64,000 bases of DNA from Bin5 sp965207495 (GTDB taxonomy: Bacteria > Chloroflexota > Anaerolineae > Caldilineales > Caldilineaceae), in assembly GCA_965207495.1 (NCBI GenBank), contig OZ242287.1:682001-746000 (forward strand), given 5' to 3'. Shown here piece after piece: positions 45,081 through 54,370 of this stretch; within the stretch, counting starts at the first letter, position 1, and every line of letters begins with the position of its first letter. Position numbers and translations under genes: made by a program. The notes beneath the pieces were generated by a model. That model was given only the letters and a program-made list of their open reading frames with translations. It had not been told where the DNA came from and made no database searches.

Positions 45081-45878
45081 TCAATACAACTCCGGCCGCC
45101 TGTCCGCGAAAATCGGAATCTTCGCCCGCGTCGCCTCCACAGTATCCAGATCGATACGCACCGTCAGCAGCGCCTCGGTCTCGCCGCCTTCGATCAACGT
45201 CTCGCCCCATGGATCGATCACCGCCGACGAACCGAAAAAGCTCACATCCTCGCTCGTCCCCACGCGGTTGCACGCGGCCACAAACCACTGGTTCTCGATC
45301 GCCCGGCTGCGCAGCAGCGTGCGCCAGTGCTTACGCCGCGGGTGCGGCCACGCCGCCGGCAGGATCACCAGGCGCGCGCCCTCCAGCGCGTAGCGCCGAA
45401 ACAGCTCGGGGAAACGCAGATCATAGCAGATCGCCAGCCCCGCGCAGCCCCACGGCAGCTCGTGCATCGTGCCCGCTTCGCCCGGCGCCAGGTACTTATC
45501 CTCATCCAACAGCCGGAACAGGTGCATCTTCCTGTAGGTGGCGGCCAGCTTGCCCTCTGGGCTATAAAGCACCATCGTGTTGTAGAACTGGTCCCCCTGG
45601 CTCTCCAGCATCGAACCGGTCAGCCAGACGTGGTTGTCCCTTGCCAGCGTAGCGAAGCGCCCGAACCAGCCGTCACTGCCGGCCTCGGCGGCCACGGGCG
45701 ACGCGTAGACTTCCGCGTTTTCCAGGTCGATAGAGCTATGCCACAGTTCCGGCAGCACCACCAGATCGCTGCCGCGACCGGCTGCATCCGCGATGAACGC
45801 CTCCGCGCGCTCGAAATTGCGCCCCGGATCGCCCGACAAACAGTCCATCTGAACCAAAGTAAGAACGAATTCAGACAT
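45081..45878 (-). CDS. Carbon-nitrogen hydrolase (nitrilase superfamily, omega-amidase-like)
   Basis: The 265-residue protein has the complete catalytic triad of the superfamily: E44 in LPELW, K117 in YRKMHLF and C151 in AICYDLRFPELFR. The sequence around the triad is closest to omega-amidase/NIT2-type enzymes that hydrolyse alpha-ketoglutaramate, a metabolite-repair role, but other small amides are possible. It is cytosolic. The VOC gene and a heptamer array lie upstream. Confidence 0.88.
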   Translation of the reverse strand: MSEFVLTLVQMDCLSGDPGRNFERAEAFIADAAGRGSDLVVLPELWHSSIDLENAEVYASPVAAEAGSDGWFGRFATLARDNHVWLTGSMLESQGDQFYNTMVLYSPEGKLAATYRKMHLFRLLDEDKYLAPGEAGTMHELPWGCAGLAICYDLRFPELFRRYALEGARLVILPAAWPHPRRKHWRTLLRSRAIENQWFVAACNRVGTSEDVSFFGSSAVIDPWGETLIEGGETEALLTVRIDLDTVEATRAKIPIFADRRPELY

Positions 45879-45934
45879 AAGAACTATACCTTTCTGAGAT
45901 TGCGATTGTCAGCAGCCAGCAGTTCGCGCAGTCA

Positions 45935-45966
45935 CTGATCCCTGATCCCTGACCCCTGACCCCTGC
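45935..45966. repeat. Heptamer array CTGATCC/CTGACCC
   Basis: Two CTGATCC units, then two CTGACCC units, ending two bases from the VOC gene stop codon (45969-45971). Confidence 0.85.
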
Positions 45967-45968
45967 AG

Positions 45969-46343
45969 TTATCCTACGTGCTGATCGACGAGGATTGGAT
46001 TGCCGTCCGGATCCATGATCACAAAACTCGCCGGGCCCGACGTGGTCTCGTCTGCCTCGCTGGCGAACTCGACCCCGTCCGCTCTGAGTTTCCCCTGGAT
46101 CTCTCTTACATCGGTGAAGCTGTCAAGAGGTTGCGCCGATTCGTCCCAGCCGGGGTTGAACGTCAGAATATTCTTCTCGAACATGCCCTGAAAGAGGCCA
46201 ATCACGCAGCTGGGACTCTTCATAATCAGCCAGCCCTGGCTTGCGTCGCCGCCGAACACCTCAAATCCGAGCTTTTCGTAAAAGGCTTGCGAGACCGCAA
46301 TGTCCTTGACCGCCAAGCTGACCGAAAAAGTGCCTAAATCCAT
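45969..46343 (-). CDS. VOC family protein (glyoxalase/bleomycin-resistance fold)
   Basis: The 124-residue protein shows the paired beta-alpha-beta-beta-beta modules: FSVSLAVKDIAVSQAFYEKLGFEVFGG in the first and PASFVIMDPDGNPILVDQ in the second. This large family holds lyases, dioxygenases, isomerases and drug-binding proteins, and no motif here picks one. It is single-gene length, so an active site would form in a dimer. It lies downstream of the membrane protein on the same strand. Confidence 0.82.
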   Translation of the reverse strand: MDLGTFSVSLAVKDIAVSQAFYEKLGFEVFGGDASQGWLIMKSPSCVIGLFQGMFEKNILTFNPGWDESAQPLDSFTDVREIQGKLRADGVEFASEADETTSGPASFVIMDPDGNPILVDQHVG

Positions 46344-46426
46344 TTTATGACTCCACTGTCTCCCGCAGATCAGAATGCAATGATAAGGGCTATCGGCTCC
46401 TCTTGTCCACTATCCAAGCCCAGGGT

Positions 46427-47257
46427 TTATTGCGTTTCCTCCGGGTCCGGCAATACCTCCACCGCGGCGCCGGGAGCAGGACCGCCGTATTCGCCCAACC
46501 TGCGCGGACGGCTGCTGCTTTCGGAAGACTGACCGCGCGAACGGGACTGTTTGGGCGCAGCATCGACATTCAGCTTGCGGCCGGAAAGCGGACGCGTCGC
46601 CCGCCAGATCAGCCACGCGCCCAGCAAGGGCAACAGCACCGGCCACAAACGCAGAGAAAGATTCTGCTGACCGAGGCCAACCGAAAAGAGGAACAGGCCC
46701 AACAGCACCAGGACGGAGCCGGGAACCAGCGCCCACCACAGCTGCCACCGCTGTCCCAACAGGTAGAGCAGAAAGAATACCGCCCCCAGGCCAATGAAGA
46801 GGAAAGTGCCCAATACCGCCGGGTCCTCGGTCAGACTGCTCAGGGCGATCGTGCCGCCCAGCATCAGCATGAATCCACCCGGAATGATCGCCCACCAGCG
46901 CTCTGCCCGATCCAGCAGATAGATGTGGGCGAACGCGATGGCCTGGCCCACGAACAGGACCCCGGCCGTTAAGCGCTGGTCCAGCGCCGGTAGCGTGGTG
47001 AGATAGACCATCGCCGCCAGTGCGATCAGCGTCCAGCCGGGGATCAGCCGCCACCAGTTCTCGCGGGCCGAAAGATAGCCGCCAACAAAGAGGAGCGCCA
47101 GCAGGCCCAGCAGCGCCGCCCCTCCGTACTGAACATAGGGCTCAAAGCGGACAAAGACATCCAGGTTGAACAGCAGCAGCCCAATTCCCGCCAGCGACAG
47201 CAGCACCCCCCAGATGAGGTTGTTGACGCGGTTATCGCTGTTTTTGGCGGCCATCAC
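46427..47257 (-). CDS. Multi-pass membrane protein of unknown function
   Basis: The 276-residue protein has about eight hydrophobic helices between residues 12 and 220, in repeated pairs with short WW-containing turns (ENWWRLIPGW, ERWWAIIPGG, LWWALVPGS). This threefold pattern suggests internal duplication. A charged, Pro/Gly-rich C-terminal tail follows. I do not recognise a family. It starts 12 bp after the molybdenum-enzyme large-subunit stop, so it is in that operon and might help membrane association. Confidence 0.75.
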   Translation of the reverse strand: MMAAKNSDNRVNNLIWGVLLSLAGIGLLLFNLDVFVRFEPYVQYGGAALLGLLALLFVGGYLSARENWWRLIPGWTLIALAAMVYLTTLPALDQRLTAGVLFVGQAIAFAHIYLLDRAERWWAIIPGGFMLMLGGTIALSSLTEDPAVLGTFLFIGLGAVFFLLYLLGQRWQLWWALVPGSVLVLLGLFLFSVGLGQQNLSLRLWPVLLPLLGAWLIWRATRPLSGRKLNVDAAPKQSRSRGQSSESSSRPRRLGEYGGPAPGAAVEVLPDPEETQ

Positions 47258-47269
47258 CTGCGCTCCTGA

Positions 47270-49555
47270 TCAGCGGTCGTCGGCCGCCATGCCGCGCCAG
47301 ACCGTCTCCGGCGTAAAGGGCATGGCGTCGTACCAGACGCCCAGCGCATCGTGCAGCGCCGCGGCAATGGCTGGCGCCGTCGGCAGAATGGGCATCTCCG
47401 CCATCCCGCGCGCGCCCAGCGGCCCCTGCGGGTCCGGCAGCTCCAGGATCACGGGCACAATCTCTTCGGCCACATCGGCCACGCCGGGGATCAGATAGTT
47501 GCTCAATTGGGGGGTGATCGTAATTCCCCCTTCTTGCAGATAGTTCTCCAGCAGCGTCCAGCCTATCGATTGAGCCACCGCCCCCTCGATCTGCCCCTCC
47601 ACATGCTGCGGATGAATCGCCCTGCCCACGTCGTTGACGCTGACAAACCGCTTGACCGTCACGTGCCCGGTCTCCCGGTCCACCTCCACGTCGGCCACCT
47701 GCGCGCAATATCCATAGGTGATGTTCGGATCGCAAGCGCCGGTCTCGCGGTCAAATGGGGTCGTGGCCCGCGGATGATAGACGAACTCGGCCCGCGCCGG
47801 CCGTTCCTCATCGCGCCACAGCGCCATCGCCCGCTCGGCCGCGCCCTGTATCGCGTTGCCGGCCATAAAGGTCATGCGGCTGGCCGAGCTGCTGCCGCTC
47901 GAGCCGGTCACGTCCGTGTCCGCCGCCTCCAGCTCCACCTGCTCCGGCGACAGCCCCAGTACCTCCGCGGTCATGAGGATGAAAGCGGTGTGCGCGCCCT
48001 GCCCCACCTCCGCGCCCACGCAGCCGACGCGCGCCCTCTCGATGGTCTCCCCGCCGTGCAGCTCCACCCAGGCCGTGCAGTGCTCCGGGAAGCCGAAACT
48101 GTAGCCCACGTTCTTGTAAGAGGCAGCGATCCCCCGGCCGCGCGCGATCCGGCCGCGGGAGGAGTCAAGGCTCGTGGTCAGCAACCCGTTGCCATTGTCC
48201 GGCGGCGTGCTGTCGGCGTCTGCAGCTGAAAGTGACCACTGGCCATTGCGCTTCTGCCAGCCGCCCTGCCGCGCCGCCTCGGCCAGCACCTCTTCAGTGG
48301 TGCAGCCGGCGGGGATCGGGCTGCCTGTAACCAGGATCGAGCCGTCGCGCAGGACATTGCGCATACGCAACTCGACCGGGTCCATCTGCAGCGCATGCGC
48401 CAGCTTGGTCATCTGCATCTCAGCCGCGAAATGCGCCTGTGGCCCGCCGAAACCGCGAAAAGCGCCGCCCGGACAGTTGTTGGTATAGACCGTGCGCGCA
48501 TCCACATACGCGTTCGGAATCTCATAGGGGCCCAGGCACATCAGGGTGGCGTTGGCCAGGACCTTGGTACTGGTGTAAGAGTAGGCGCCCGAGTCGCTGG
48601 TCAAATCCATCTGCGCCGCAACGATCTTGCCCTCTTTGGTTGCCCCCCACTTGGCGCGAATAACGAAGGCATGCCGCTTATGGTGCCCTACTATCGACTC
48701 CTCCCGGCTCCAGACGGTCTTCACCGGCCGGCCCGTCTTCCACGCGGCCAGCGCCAGCGGGATCTGTATCGACATGTCCTCCCGACCGCCAAATGCGCCG
48801 CCAATAGCCGGGTAGCGCACTACGATCTGGCTCGGAGGCAGGTCGAGCGCATGGGAGATCTGTTCCTGGTCCTCGTGCATCCACTGGCCGGCGACGATGA
48901 TCTCAATGCGGCCGTCGTCGCGCACATGGCCGAGTCCGGCCTCCGGCTGCAGATAGGCGTGTTCCTGCGGGTGCGTGCTGTAGACGCCTTCCACGCACAC
49001 GTCGGCCTGGTCAAAGCCGGCCTCGATATCCCCGTAGCGCAGGCGATGCGTTACGAGCAGATTCGACTGTCTGTCCCGCCCTTCCGGGTAAGGAAAGTTG
49101 CTGAAAGGGTGCGGATGCAGCGGCAGCGCGTCCGGCGCCAGCGCCTGGTCCGTGTCGGTGATGACCGGCAGCGCTTCATACTCGATGTCGAGCAACCGCG
49201 CCGCCGCCTCGGCCTGCGTCGCGGTCTCGGCCACGATCAGCGCCACCTTGTCCCCTTCCCAGCGCACGACCTCCGCCTGCGGCGTGCTCCCCAGCCCGCA
49301 CAGCACAGGCTGGTCCGGCATCACCAGTCCGTACTCGTTCACCGGCACGTCCGCCGCCGTCAGAATGGCGATGACACCCTCCACCGCCTCAGCCCGCGAC
49401 GTATCCATGCGCACAATACGCGCATGAGGCACACCGGCAAAAACGATCTTCAACCAAGCCTGACCGGGCAGGTCGATATCCGCCGGATAGGCAGCCTGCC
49501 CCGTCACCTTATCCGCCGCATCAAATCGCGGTATGCTGCTACCAACTGCACGCAT
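47270..49555 (-). CDS. Molybdenum hydroxylase large subunit (xanthine dehydrogenase / aldehyde oxidase family)
   Basis: The 761-residue subunit binds the molybdopterin cytosine dinucleotide cofactor and hydroxylates a carbon next to nitrogen or an aldehyde. Visible are the N-terminal RFDAADKVTGQAAYPADI region, GGAFGGREDMSIQIPLALAAW, CVGAEVGQGAHTAF and, near the end, GARGMAEMPILPTAPAIAAAL, whose glutamate is the conserved catalytic base. Substrate (xanthine, nicotinate, aldehydes) cannot be assigned; no CO-dehydrogenase AYXCSFR-type loop is seen. ATG 49555 follows GAGGTG. FAD and FeS domains are encoded at 50891-52318, separated by two unrelated genes. Confidence 0.9.
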   Translation of the reverse strand: MRAVGSSIPRFDAADKVTGQAAYPADIDLPGQAWLKIVFAGVPHARIVRMDTSRAEAVEGVIAILTAADVPVNEYGLVMPDQPVLCGLGSTPQAEVVRWEGDKVALIVAETATQAEAAARLLDIEYEALPVITDTDQALAPDALPLHPHPFSNFPYPEGRDRQSNLLVTHRLRYGDIEAGFDQADVCVEGVYSTHPQEHAYLQPEAGLGHVRDDGRIEIIVAGQWMHEDQEQISHALDLPPSQIVVRYPAIGGAFGGREDMSIQIPLALAAWKTGRPVKTVWSREESIVGHHKRHAFVIRAKWGATKEGKIVAAQMDLTSDSGAYSYTSTKVLANATLMCLGPYEIPNAYVDARTVYTNNCPGGAFRGFGGPQAHFAAEMQMTKLAHALQMDPVELRMRNVLRDGSILVTGSPIPAGCTTEEVLAEAARQGGWQKRNGQWSLSAADADSTPPDNGNGLLTTSLDSSRGRIARGRGIAASYKNVGYSFGFPEHCTAWVELHGGETIERARVGCVGAEVGQGAHTAFILMTAEVLGLSPEQVELEAADTDVTGSSGSSSASRMTFMAGNAIQGAAERAMALWRDEERPARAEFVYHPRATTPFDRETGACDPNITYGYCAQVADVEVDRETGHVTVKRFVSVNDVGRAIHPQHVEGQIEGAVAQSIGWTLLENYLQEGGITITPQLSNYLIPGVADVAEEIVPVILELPDPQGPLGARGMAEMPILPTAPAIAAALHDALGVWYDAMPFTPETVWRGMAADDR

Positions 49556-49575
49556 CAAAACACCTCAAAGTCATT

Positions 49576-49589
49576 ACTATCCACTATCC
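49576..49589. repeat. Heptamer pair ACTATCC at the PlsC stop
   Basis: Two ACTATCC units; the PlsC stop codon (49577-49579 on the minus strand) lies in the first. Confidence 0.7.
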
Positions 49590-50323
49590 AATGCAGTAGC
49601 GAACCACTCCGGATTCCGAGCCGGGATCCCGCTGTAATACGCCTGTATCTCTTCCATCTGCGCTTCCAGATCCCCGCTCGGCCAGATAGTCGGACCGATA
49701 CCCGCGACCTTCCGTTCAAAGTCGGCATAGCCCAGCGTGATGGGCGTTCCCGCACCCAGAGCGATACGGTGGAAGCCGGTCTTCCAACGTTCCGCCTTCT
49801 TGCGCGTCCCCTCCGGCGTCAGAACCAGCACGAACTTCTCGCTGCGGTTCATTTCGTCGACAACCTGCTGCGCAAGACCGCCGGGTTCCTGGCGATTCAC
49901 CGGTAAAGCGCCCATCCAGCGCATGAGACCGCCCAGTGCGTGATCGCAGGCCTCTCTCTTGACCATCCAGCGGCAATCCAGCCCAGTGGCCAGGAAGAAT
50001 CCGACCGCCAAAATGGCATCCCAATGGGAGGTGTGAGGAGCGCCGATGATCACCAACTTGGGCTCGTCGGGTAACTGGCCCTCGATGCGCCAGCCGAGCA
50101 GTCTGTACATCGACCGCCCGATAGCCCGCGTCAGCCAGTTCCCCCGCCGCGGCAACGAGGGCGACATGACCTTATCCGCGTTGTGTGTGTCGAACAATGG
50201 CTCCGGCCCTAGCCATCCCCACTCGCCCACACTTGGCGATGGCGAAACAAGCTTTTTCTTTTCGCGGCGGAGGAAAACGAGAAGAAAGAAAATGCCGAGA
50301 AGAAAGAAAACGTCACTCCGCAT
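49577..50323 (-). CDS. 1-acyl-sn-glycerol-3-phosphate acyltransferase family protein (PlsC-like)
   Basis: The protein has a hydrophobic N-terminus (VFFLLGIFFLLVFL), then the acyltransferase motifs: APHTSHWDAILA (HxxxxD-type), and VLTPEGTRKKAERWKTGF (the EGTR block). PlsC transfers an acyl chain to lysophosphatidate, but this subgroup may act on other lipids. The ATG at 50323 overlaps the GNAT stop by 11 nt; a start near the first conserved helix (about 50185) is possible and would drop the membrane segment. It sits between the subunit genes of the molybdenum hydroxylase with no obvious functional link. Confidence 0.82.
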   Translation of the reverse strand: MRSDVFFLLGIFFLLVFLRREKKKLVSPSPSVGEWGWLGPEPLFDTHNADKVMSPSLPRRGNWLTRAIGRSMYRLLGWRIEGQLPDEPKLVIIGAPHTSHWDAILAVGFFLATGLDCRWMVKREACDHALGGLMRWMGALPVNRQEPGGLAQQVVDEMNRSEKFVLVLTPEGTRKKAERWKTGFHRIALGAGTPITLGYADFERKVAGIGPTIWPSGDLEAQMEEIQAYYSGIPARNPEWFATALDSG

Positions 50324-50831
50324 TCCTTTTCTGATCATAGATGCGAAACCCCCTCTTCTGATAGTTGGGCAACGCCGCCGGGTGGTCCAACGTACACGTG
50401 TGAACCCAAACCCGCTGCGGCCCAAGCGCCCACGCACGGCGCAGCGCCTCCGTCAGCAATGCACCTCCCACGCCCCGGCCAACAAAGGGCGGCAGCAGAC
50501 CGAAATAGGCCAGCTCGACCTGCTTTTCACCATCTGCGCGCTGTTCGTCCAACTCGAAATAGCCGGCCGGCGTCCCCTTCACATATCCGATCCACGTCTG
50601 CAGTTCGGGCCGCTCCACCCAGGCCTGCCACCGTGTTTCAGTCCAGGGCAGACGCGTCGTCCACGTATACGCCCGCCCCACCTCTGTATAGAAAAAGCGA
50701 TTCAGCGCAGCGAACGCCAACTCCGCCCGCCGGACGGCAAAAGGTTCCGCGGGCGCCCGCGCCGGCTGCAACTGCTCCGCGCCGGTCATCTCCAGATAGT
50801 ACGTAATGACTTCGTTTCCGTCGGTCCCCAT
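50313..50831 (-). CDS. GNAT family N-acetyltransferase
   Basis: The 172-residue protein has the acetyl-CoA loop in LPPFVGRGVGGALLTEALRRAW (Q/R-x-x-G-x-G/A equivalent RGVGGA) and the preceding strand VELAYFGLL. A GYFEL strand and the later NYQKRGFRI helix-strand complete the fold. The acceptor is unknown. It overlaps the PlsC start, so the two are probably co-translated. Confidence 0.85.
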   Translation of the reverse strand: MGTDGNEVITYYLEMTGAEQLQPARAPAEPFAVRRAELAFAALNRFFYTEVGRAYTWTTRLPWTETRWQAWVERPELQTWIGYVKGTPAGYFELDEQRADGEKQVELAYFGLLPPFVGRGVGGALLTEALRRAWALGPQRVWVHTCTLDHPAALPNYQKRGFRIYDQKRNAE

Positions 50832-50873
50832 CTACTCGGCCCACCTGTTAGAGAAGTCTGAAGGGCCAATTCT

Positions 50874-50901
50874 CCCCTCGCCCCTCGCTCCTAACCTCTC
50901 T
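50874..50901. repeat. Heptamer array CCCCTCG/CTCCTAA
   Basis: CCCCTCG, CCCCTCG, CTCCTAA, CCTCTCT in one phase. The stop codon of the FAD/2Fe-2S gene (50891-50893) lies inside. Confidence 0.75.
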
Positions 50902-52318
50902 CTTCCCGCCCCGCAGCCACCACCGCGTCCAAAATCTTGCGGTAACCGGTGCAGCGGCACAGGTTGCCCGCCAGCGCCTCCTGCGCCTCCAGGCGATCCG
51001 GGCCGGGGCGCTCGGCCAGCAACGCCGCCGCCGACATCACAATCCCGGGCGTACAGTAACCGCACTGCACGCCGCCGCTCTCGATCAGCGCCTGCTGCAC
51101 ACTGTGCAACAGCGCCGAGGACTCCGCCGTCGAATCGGCCAATCCCTCAACTGTCACGACCTCGCTGCCCGCCGCCCGCTCCGCCGGTACCAGACAGGAC
51201 ATGACCGCCATGCCGTCCAGATAGACGGTGCAGGCCCCACATTCACCCTCCGCGCAGCCCTCCTTCACCCCCACAAAACCGGCCGCCCGCAGGCTGTCCA
51301 GCAGCGTCATGCCGCCGTCGAGTTCGACAACAGCGCCGTTGACCGTTGCCGCCGGTTCCGGCCGCGTCGAGACCGGCCAGCGGCCCTGCGTATCGCCCCA
51401 CAGCGTCACCGGCGTCTCCAGCCATCCCGCCCGCTCGCGCCCATCCCGCAGTTGGCGCAGCAAACGGGCGACCAGCGTCTCCACCATGGCCACCCGGTAA
51501 TCCGCGCTGCCGCGCAGATCGTCGATCGGCCGCGCCTGCCTTGCCGCCAGCCGCGCCGCCTCCAATATCGTCTCTTCCGTCAGCGTCTTGCCGAGTAAAA
51601 AGGCCTCCGCCTCCGTCGCCCGCTCCACCGTCGGCGCAACCGCGCCCAGCGCAATGGCCGCATGCGTCACCGTTGCCGAGCCCCAGTCCTCCCCGCTGTC
51701 GCAGGCAACTGATCCGGCTACGCTCAGAATGCTGATCGCCTGCGCGCGCCGCAGTCCCAACTTGATAAAGTTGCCCCGCCGCGCCGAATCGGCCAGCGGA
51801 ATCGAGATGAGCGTGAGCATCTCGTCGTCGGCCAGGTCCACCTGACGCACCCCGCGGAAAAAGCGCGCCAGCGGCAGCGTGCGGCTGCCCCGTGCCGAAC
51901 TCTCGACGCGCACGCTGGCATCCAACGCCAGTAGCGGCACAATCGTGTCGTTGGCCGGGCTGGCCGTGACAAGGTTGCCGGCAACCGTCGCCCGGTTCCG
52001 TATCTGCGGCGCGCCCACCTCCCAGCACGCTCGCGCCAGCGGGAACGCACTCTCCACAATTGCCCGGCTGCGTACGCACTGGTTATGCGTCACCAGCGGA
52101 CCCAGATGCAGCGCGCCATCCTCTTCCGAGATGTCGGCCAGGCCCGGAATGCGCGTCAGATCGATCAGCCCCATCTGTGCGCCGTCCTCCGAACCGTCGC
52201 TCGCCAAATCGATGAGGAGGTCGGTGCCGCCGGCAATGAAACGCGCGCCCGCGCCGTGTTCCGCCTTCAACTTCAGGGCATCAGTTAATGTGTTGGGGGC
52301 TTCGCAGAAGCGGTACAT
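50891..52318 (-). CDS. Molybdenum hydroxylase FAD subunit fused to 2Fe-2S subunit
   Basis: In most families these are two proteins; here one 475-residue chain carries both. Residues ~1-280 form the FAD domain (RFIAGGTDLLID, then NRATVAGNLVTASPANDT). Residues ~310-475 hold the two 2Fe-2S clusters: CAEGECGACTVYLDGMAVMSC for the plant-type cluster, and CGYCTPG plus LCRCTGYRKI for the second. Together with the large subunit at 47270 a full electron path molybdenum-FeS-FAD is present. The start MYRFCEAP at 52318 is preferred over one 12 codons earlier. The LLM gene ends 19 bp upstream, suggesting one operon. Confidence 0.9.
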   Translation of the reverse strand: MYRFCEAPNTLTDALKLKAEHGAGARFIAGGTDLLIDLASDGSEDGAQMGLIDLTRIPGLADISEEDGALHLGPLVTHNQCVRSRAIVESAFPLARACWEVGAPQIRNRATVAGNLVTASPANDTIVPLLALDASVRVESSARGSRTLPLARFFRGVRQVDLADDEMLTLISIPLADSARRGNFIKLGLRRAQAISILSVAGSVACDSGEDWGSATVTHAAIALGAVAPTVERATEAEAFLLGKTLTEETILEAARLAARQARPIDDLRGSADYRVAMVETLVARLLRQLRDGRERAGWLETPVTLWGDTQGRWPVSTRPEPAATVNGAVVELDGGMTLLDSLRAAGFVGVKEGCAEGECGACTVYLDGMAVMSCLVPAERAAGSEVVTVEGLADSTAESSALLHSVQQALIESGGVQCGYCTPGIVMSAAALLAERPGPDRLEAQEALAGNLCRCTGYRKILDAVVAAGREERG

Positions 52319-52337
52319 ATCAGTCCACTGTAAACGA

Positions 52338-53348
52338 CTAGAAACCACCCGCAAACGTATCGATCATCAGCTTCACGTCGCCCAACGGGTAAAGGATTGG
52401 GCAGGAGGCGCCGTTGTCCATATACTCGCGCACCTTCTTCTTCACATCGTCCGGCGTGCCGCTGGCTGTGATGCGTGTGACAAGCTCGTCCGGCACCAAC
52501 GGCATCGCCTTACGCACCTGCTCAATCGTCGCCGGCCAGCCCAGAATCGATTGAATCTCGTCAACAACCTCCGGCTTGACCCCGCTGGCCTGGGCGATAT
52601 GCGGCTGCTGGCCCAGATATTGCGTGAGCAGCTCGCGCGCGCCGTCCAGCGCCGTCTGCTGGTCATCGTGTACCGAGCAGACGATCAACTGCGGGCGGTC
52701 GATCTCATCCAGACTGCGTCCGGCCCGCTTCGCGCCGATTTCCAGCCGCTCCAGCGCCATGTGGTTGTAGTCCGGCGGCACACAGTAGTTCAACACCGCG
52801 CCGTCGGAAATCTCCCCCGTCAGCTCCATCATCTTCGGCCCGGTCGCGCCGATCATGATTGGCACATTGCGCGGTGTCTGGCGTCCATGCACAACATCCA
52901 GCTCGATGCCGCTCACCTGGTGAAACTCGCCCTCGAAAGTGACATTTTCCATTGCCAGCAGACGCCGCAACACCTCCACCGTCTCCCGCATCGCCTTCAG
53001 CGGCCTGCGCCGGCTGATGCCCACATTCTTGGCCAGCGGATCCCACCACGCGCCGACGCCGCAGATCACGCGGTCCGGCGCCAGGTCGTCCAGCGTCAGA
53101 AAAGTCGCCGCCAGCAGCCCGATATTGCGCGTCCAGTTGTTGATAACGCCCGACCCGATCTGAATGCGCTCCGTGACAGCGGCAAAGGCGGCCATCGGCA
53201 CAATCGCATCCCGCACCAGCCGGCTCTCCGCCTGCCAGACCGCTTCAAAGCCCTTCTCCTCCGCGTAGCGTGCGTGCTCCATCCCTTCACGAATGGAGTG
53301 TTTATCCTGCAGATAAAGAGCAACGCGGGAGTACTTTGGCGCGGTCAT
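52338..53348 (-). CDS. LLM-class F420-dependent oxidoreductase
   Basis: A 336-residue luciferase-like TIM barrel: REGMEHARYAEEKGFEAVWQAESR, IQIGSGVINNWTRNIGLLAATFLTLDDLAPDRVICGVGAWW, and later VPIMIGATGPKMMELTGEISDGAVLNY. The GVGAWW and IGATGPKM segments are typical of the Mer-like F420 branch (methylene-tetrahydromethanopterin reductase relatives). F420 synthesis genes lie 1 kb away on the other strand, in agreement. AGGAG precedes the ATG at 53348. Substrate unknown. Confidence 0.85.
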   Translation of the reverse strand: MTAPKYSRVALYLQDKHSIREGMEHARYAEEKGFEAVWQAESRLVRDAIVPMAAFAAVTERIQIGSGVINNWTRNIGLLAATFLTLDDLAPDRVICGVGAWWDPLAKNVGISRRRPLKAMRETVEVLRRLLAMENVTFEGEFHQVSGIELDVVHGRQTPRNVPIMIGATGPKMMELTGEISDGAVLNYCVPPDYNHMALERLEIGAKRAGRSLDEIDRPQLIVCSVHDDQQTALDGARELLTQYLGQQPHIAQASGVKPEVVDEIQSILGWPATIEQVRKAMPLVPDELVTRITASGTPDDVKKKVREYMDNGASCPILYPLGDVKLMIDTFAGGF

Positions 53349-53544
53349 GGAATCTCCTGAATCTTGCGATTTACGTGCCGCGCGGCAGGCATCCTGGCAA
53401 CCTATACGCGGCAATTACCGACACTGGGAAAATCTTCCCATACCGTTTGCATTGTACACGTCCCAGAACAGAGCGTCAAAGAAGCCCGAATTCCCCCCAT
53501 ACTGTGCCGTCTGCCGCCCCCCGCCCCGCCCCGTACGCAACCCC

Positions 53545-53725
53545 GAGCCAGACGAGCGCAGGTTTTCCTCACTCCTCACTCCTCGTAACTCTCTCCTTGC
53601 ATTTGGGCGGTCGTGCCTTCGGCCCTCCCTTGTGCGGGGGCTGCGCCCCCGCAACGCCCCGCCCTAACTAGACCACCGTGCGTATTCTTCCTCGGCAACG
53701 TGTCTAGAGAAAGGTGTTTAGCCAA
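53545..53725 (+). repeat. Dispersed three-way-junction element, copy E
   Basis: The core is 53605-53664 with outer stem GGGCGG/CCGCCC; the second hairpin is lengthened to GGGGGC/GCCCCC. CCTCACT heptamers precede it as in copy A. Its 3' half continues into the tandem array. Confidence 0.8.
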
Positions 53726-54340
53726 CAGAGTCTACCTCCTCACGCGCTATCTCAGCCCCTGACCCCTAACCCCCGCAGTTCCCCCGCCTTTCCCCAGCAG
53801 TTCCCCTGCCGTTCCGCGCCCCCGCAACGCCCCGCCCTAACTAGACCACCGTGCGTATTCTTCCTCGGCAACGTGTCTAGAGAAAGGTGTTTAGCCAACA
53901 GAGTCTACCTCCTCACGCGCTATCTCAGCCCCTGACCCCTAACCCCCGCAGTTCCCCCTGCCGGTCCCCCGCAGTTCCCCTGCCGTTCCGCGCTCCCGCA
54001 ACGCCCCGCCCTAACTAGACCACCGTGCGTATTCTTCCTCGGCAACGTGTCTAGAGAAAGGTGTTTAGCCAACAGAGTCTACCTCCTCACGCGCTATCTC
54101 AGCCCCTGACCCCTAACCCCCGCAGTTCCCCCTGCCGGTCCCCCGCAGTTCCCCTGCCGTTCCGCGCTCCCGCAACGCCCCTCCCTAACTAGACCACCGT
54201 GCGTATTCTTCCCCGGCAACGTGTCTAGAGAAAGGTGTTTAGCCAACAGAGTCTGCCTCCTCACGCGCTATCTCAGCCCCTGACCCCTAACCCCCGCAGT
54301 TCCCCCGCCTTTCCCCAGCAGTTCCCCTGCCGTTCCCATC
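53651..54340. repeat. Four tandem copies of a ~174-bp unit
   Basis: Units begin at 53651, 53824, 53998 and 54172 (spacing 173, 174, 174), each starting GCAACGCCCC and containing ACCACCGTGCGTATTCTTCC, then GTCTAGAGAAAGGTGTTTAGCC, then CCCCTGACCCCTAAC heptamers. The first unit is the 3' half of element copy E. No ORF runs through it. Confidence 0.92.
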
Positions 54341-54370
54341 CCCCAACACATTCCAACTCCCCCCACTCCG

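Noticed and set aside
53651..54340. CRISPR array
   Set aside because: Units of 174 bp are contiguous copies with no unique spacers and no cas genes; they extend from the dispersed element.
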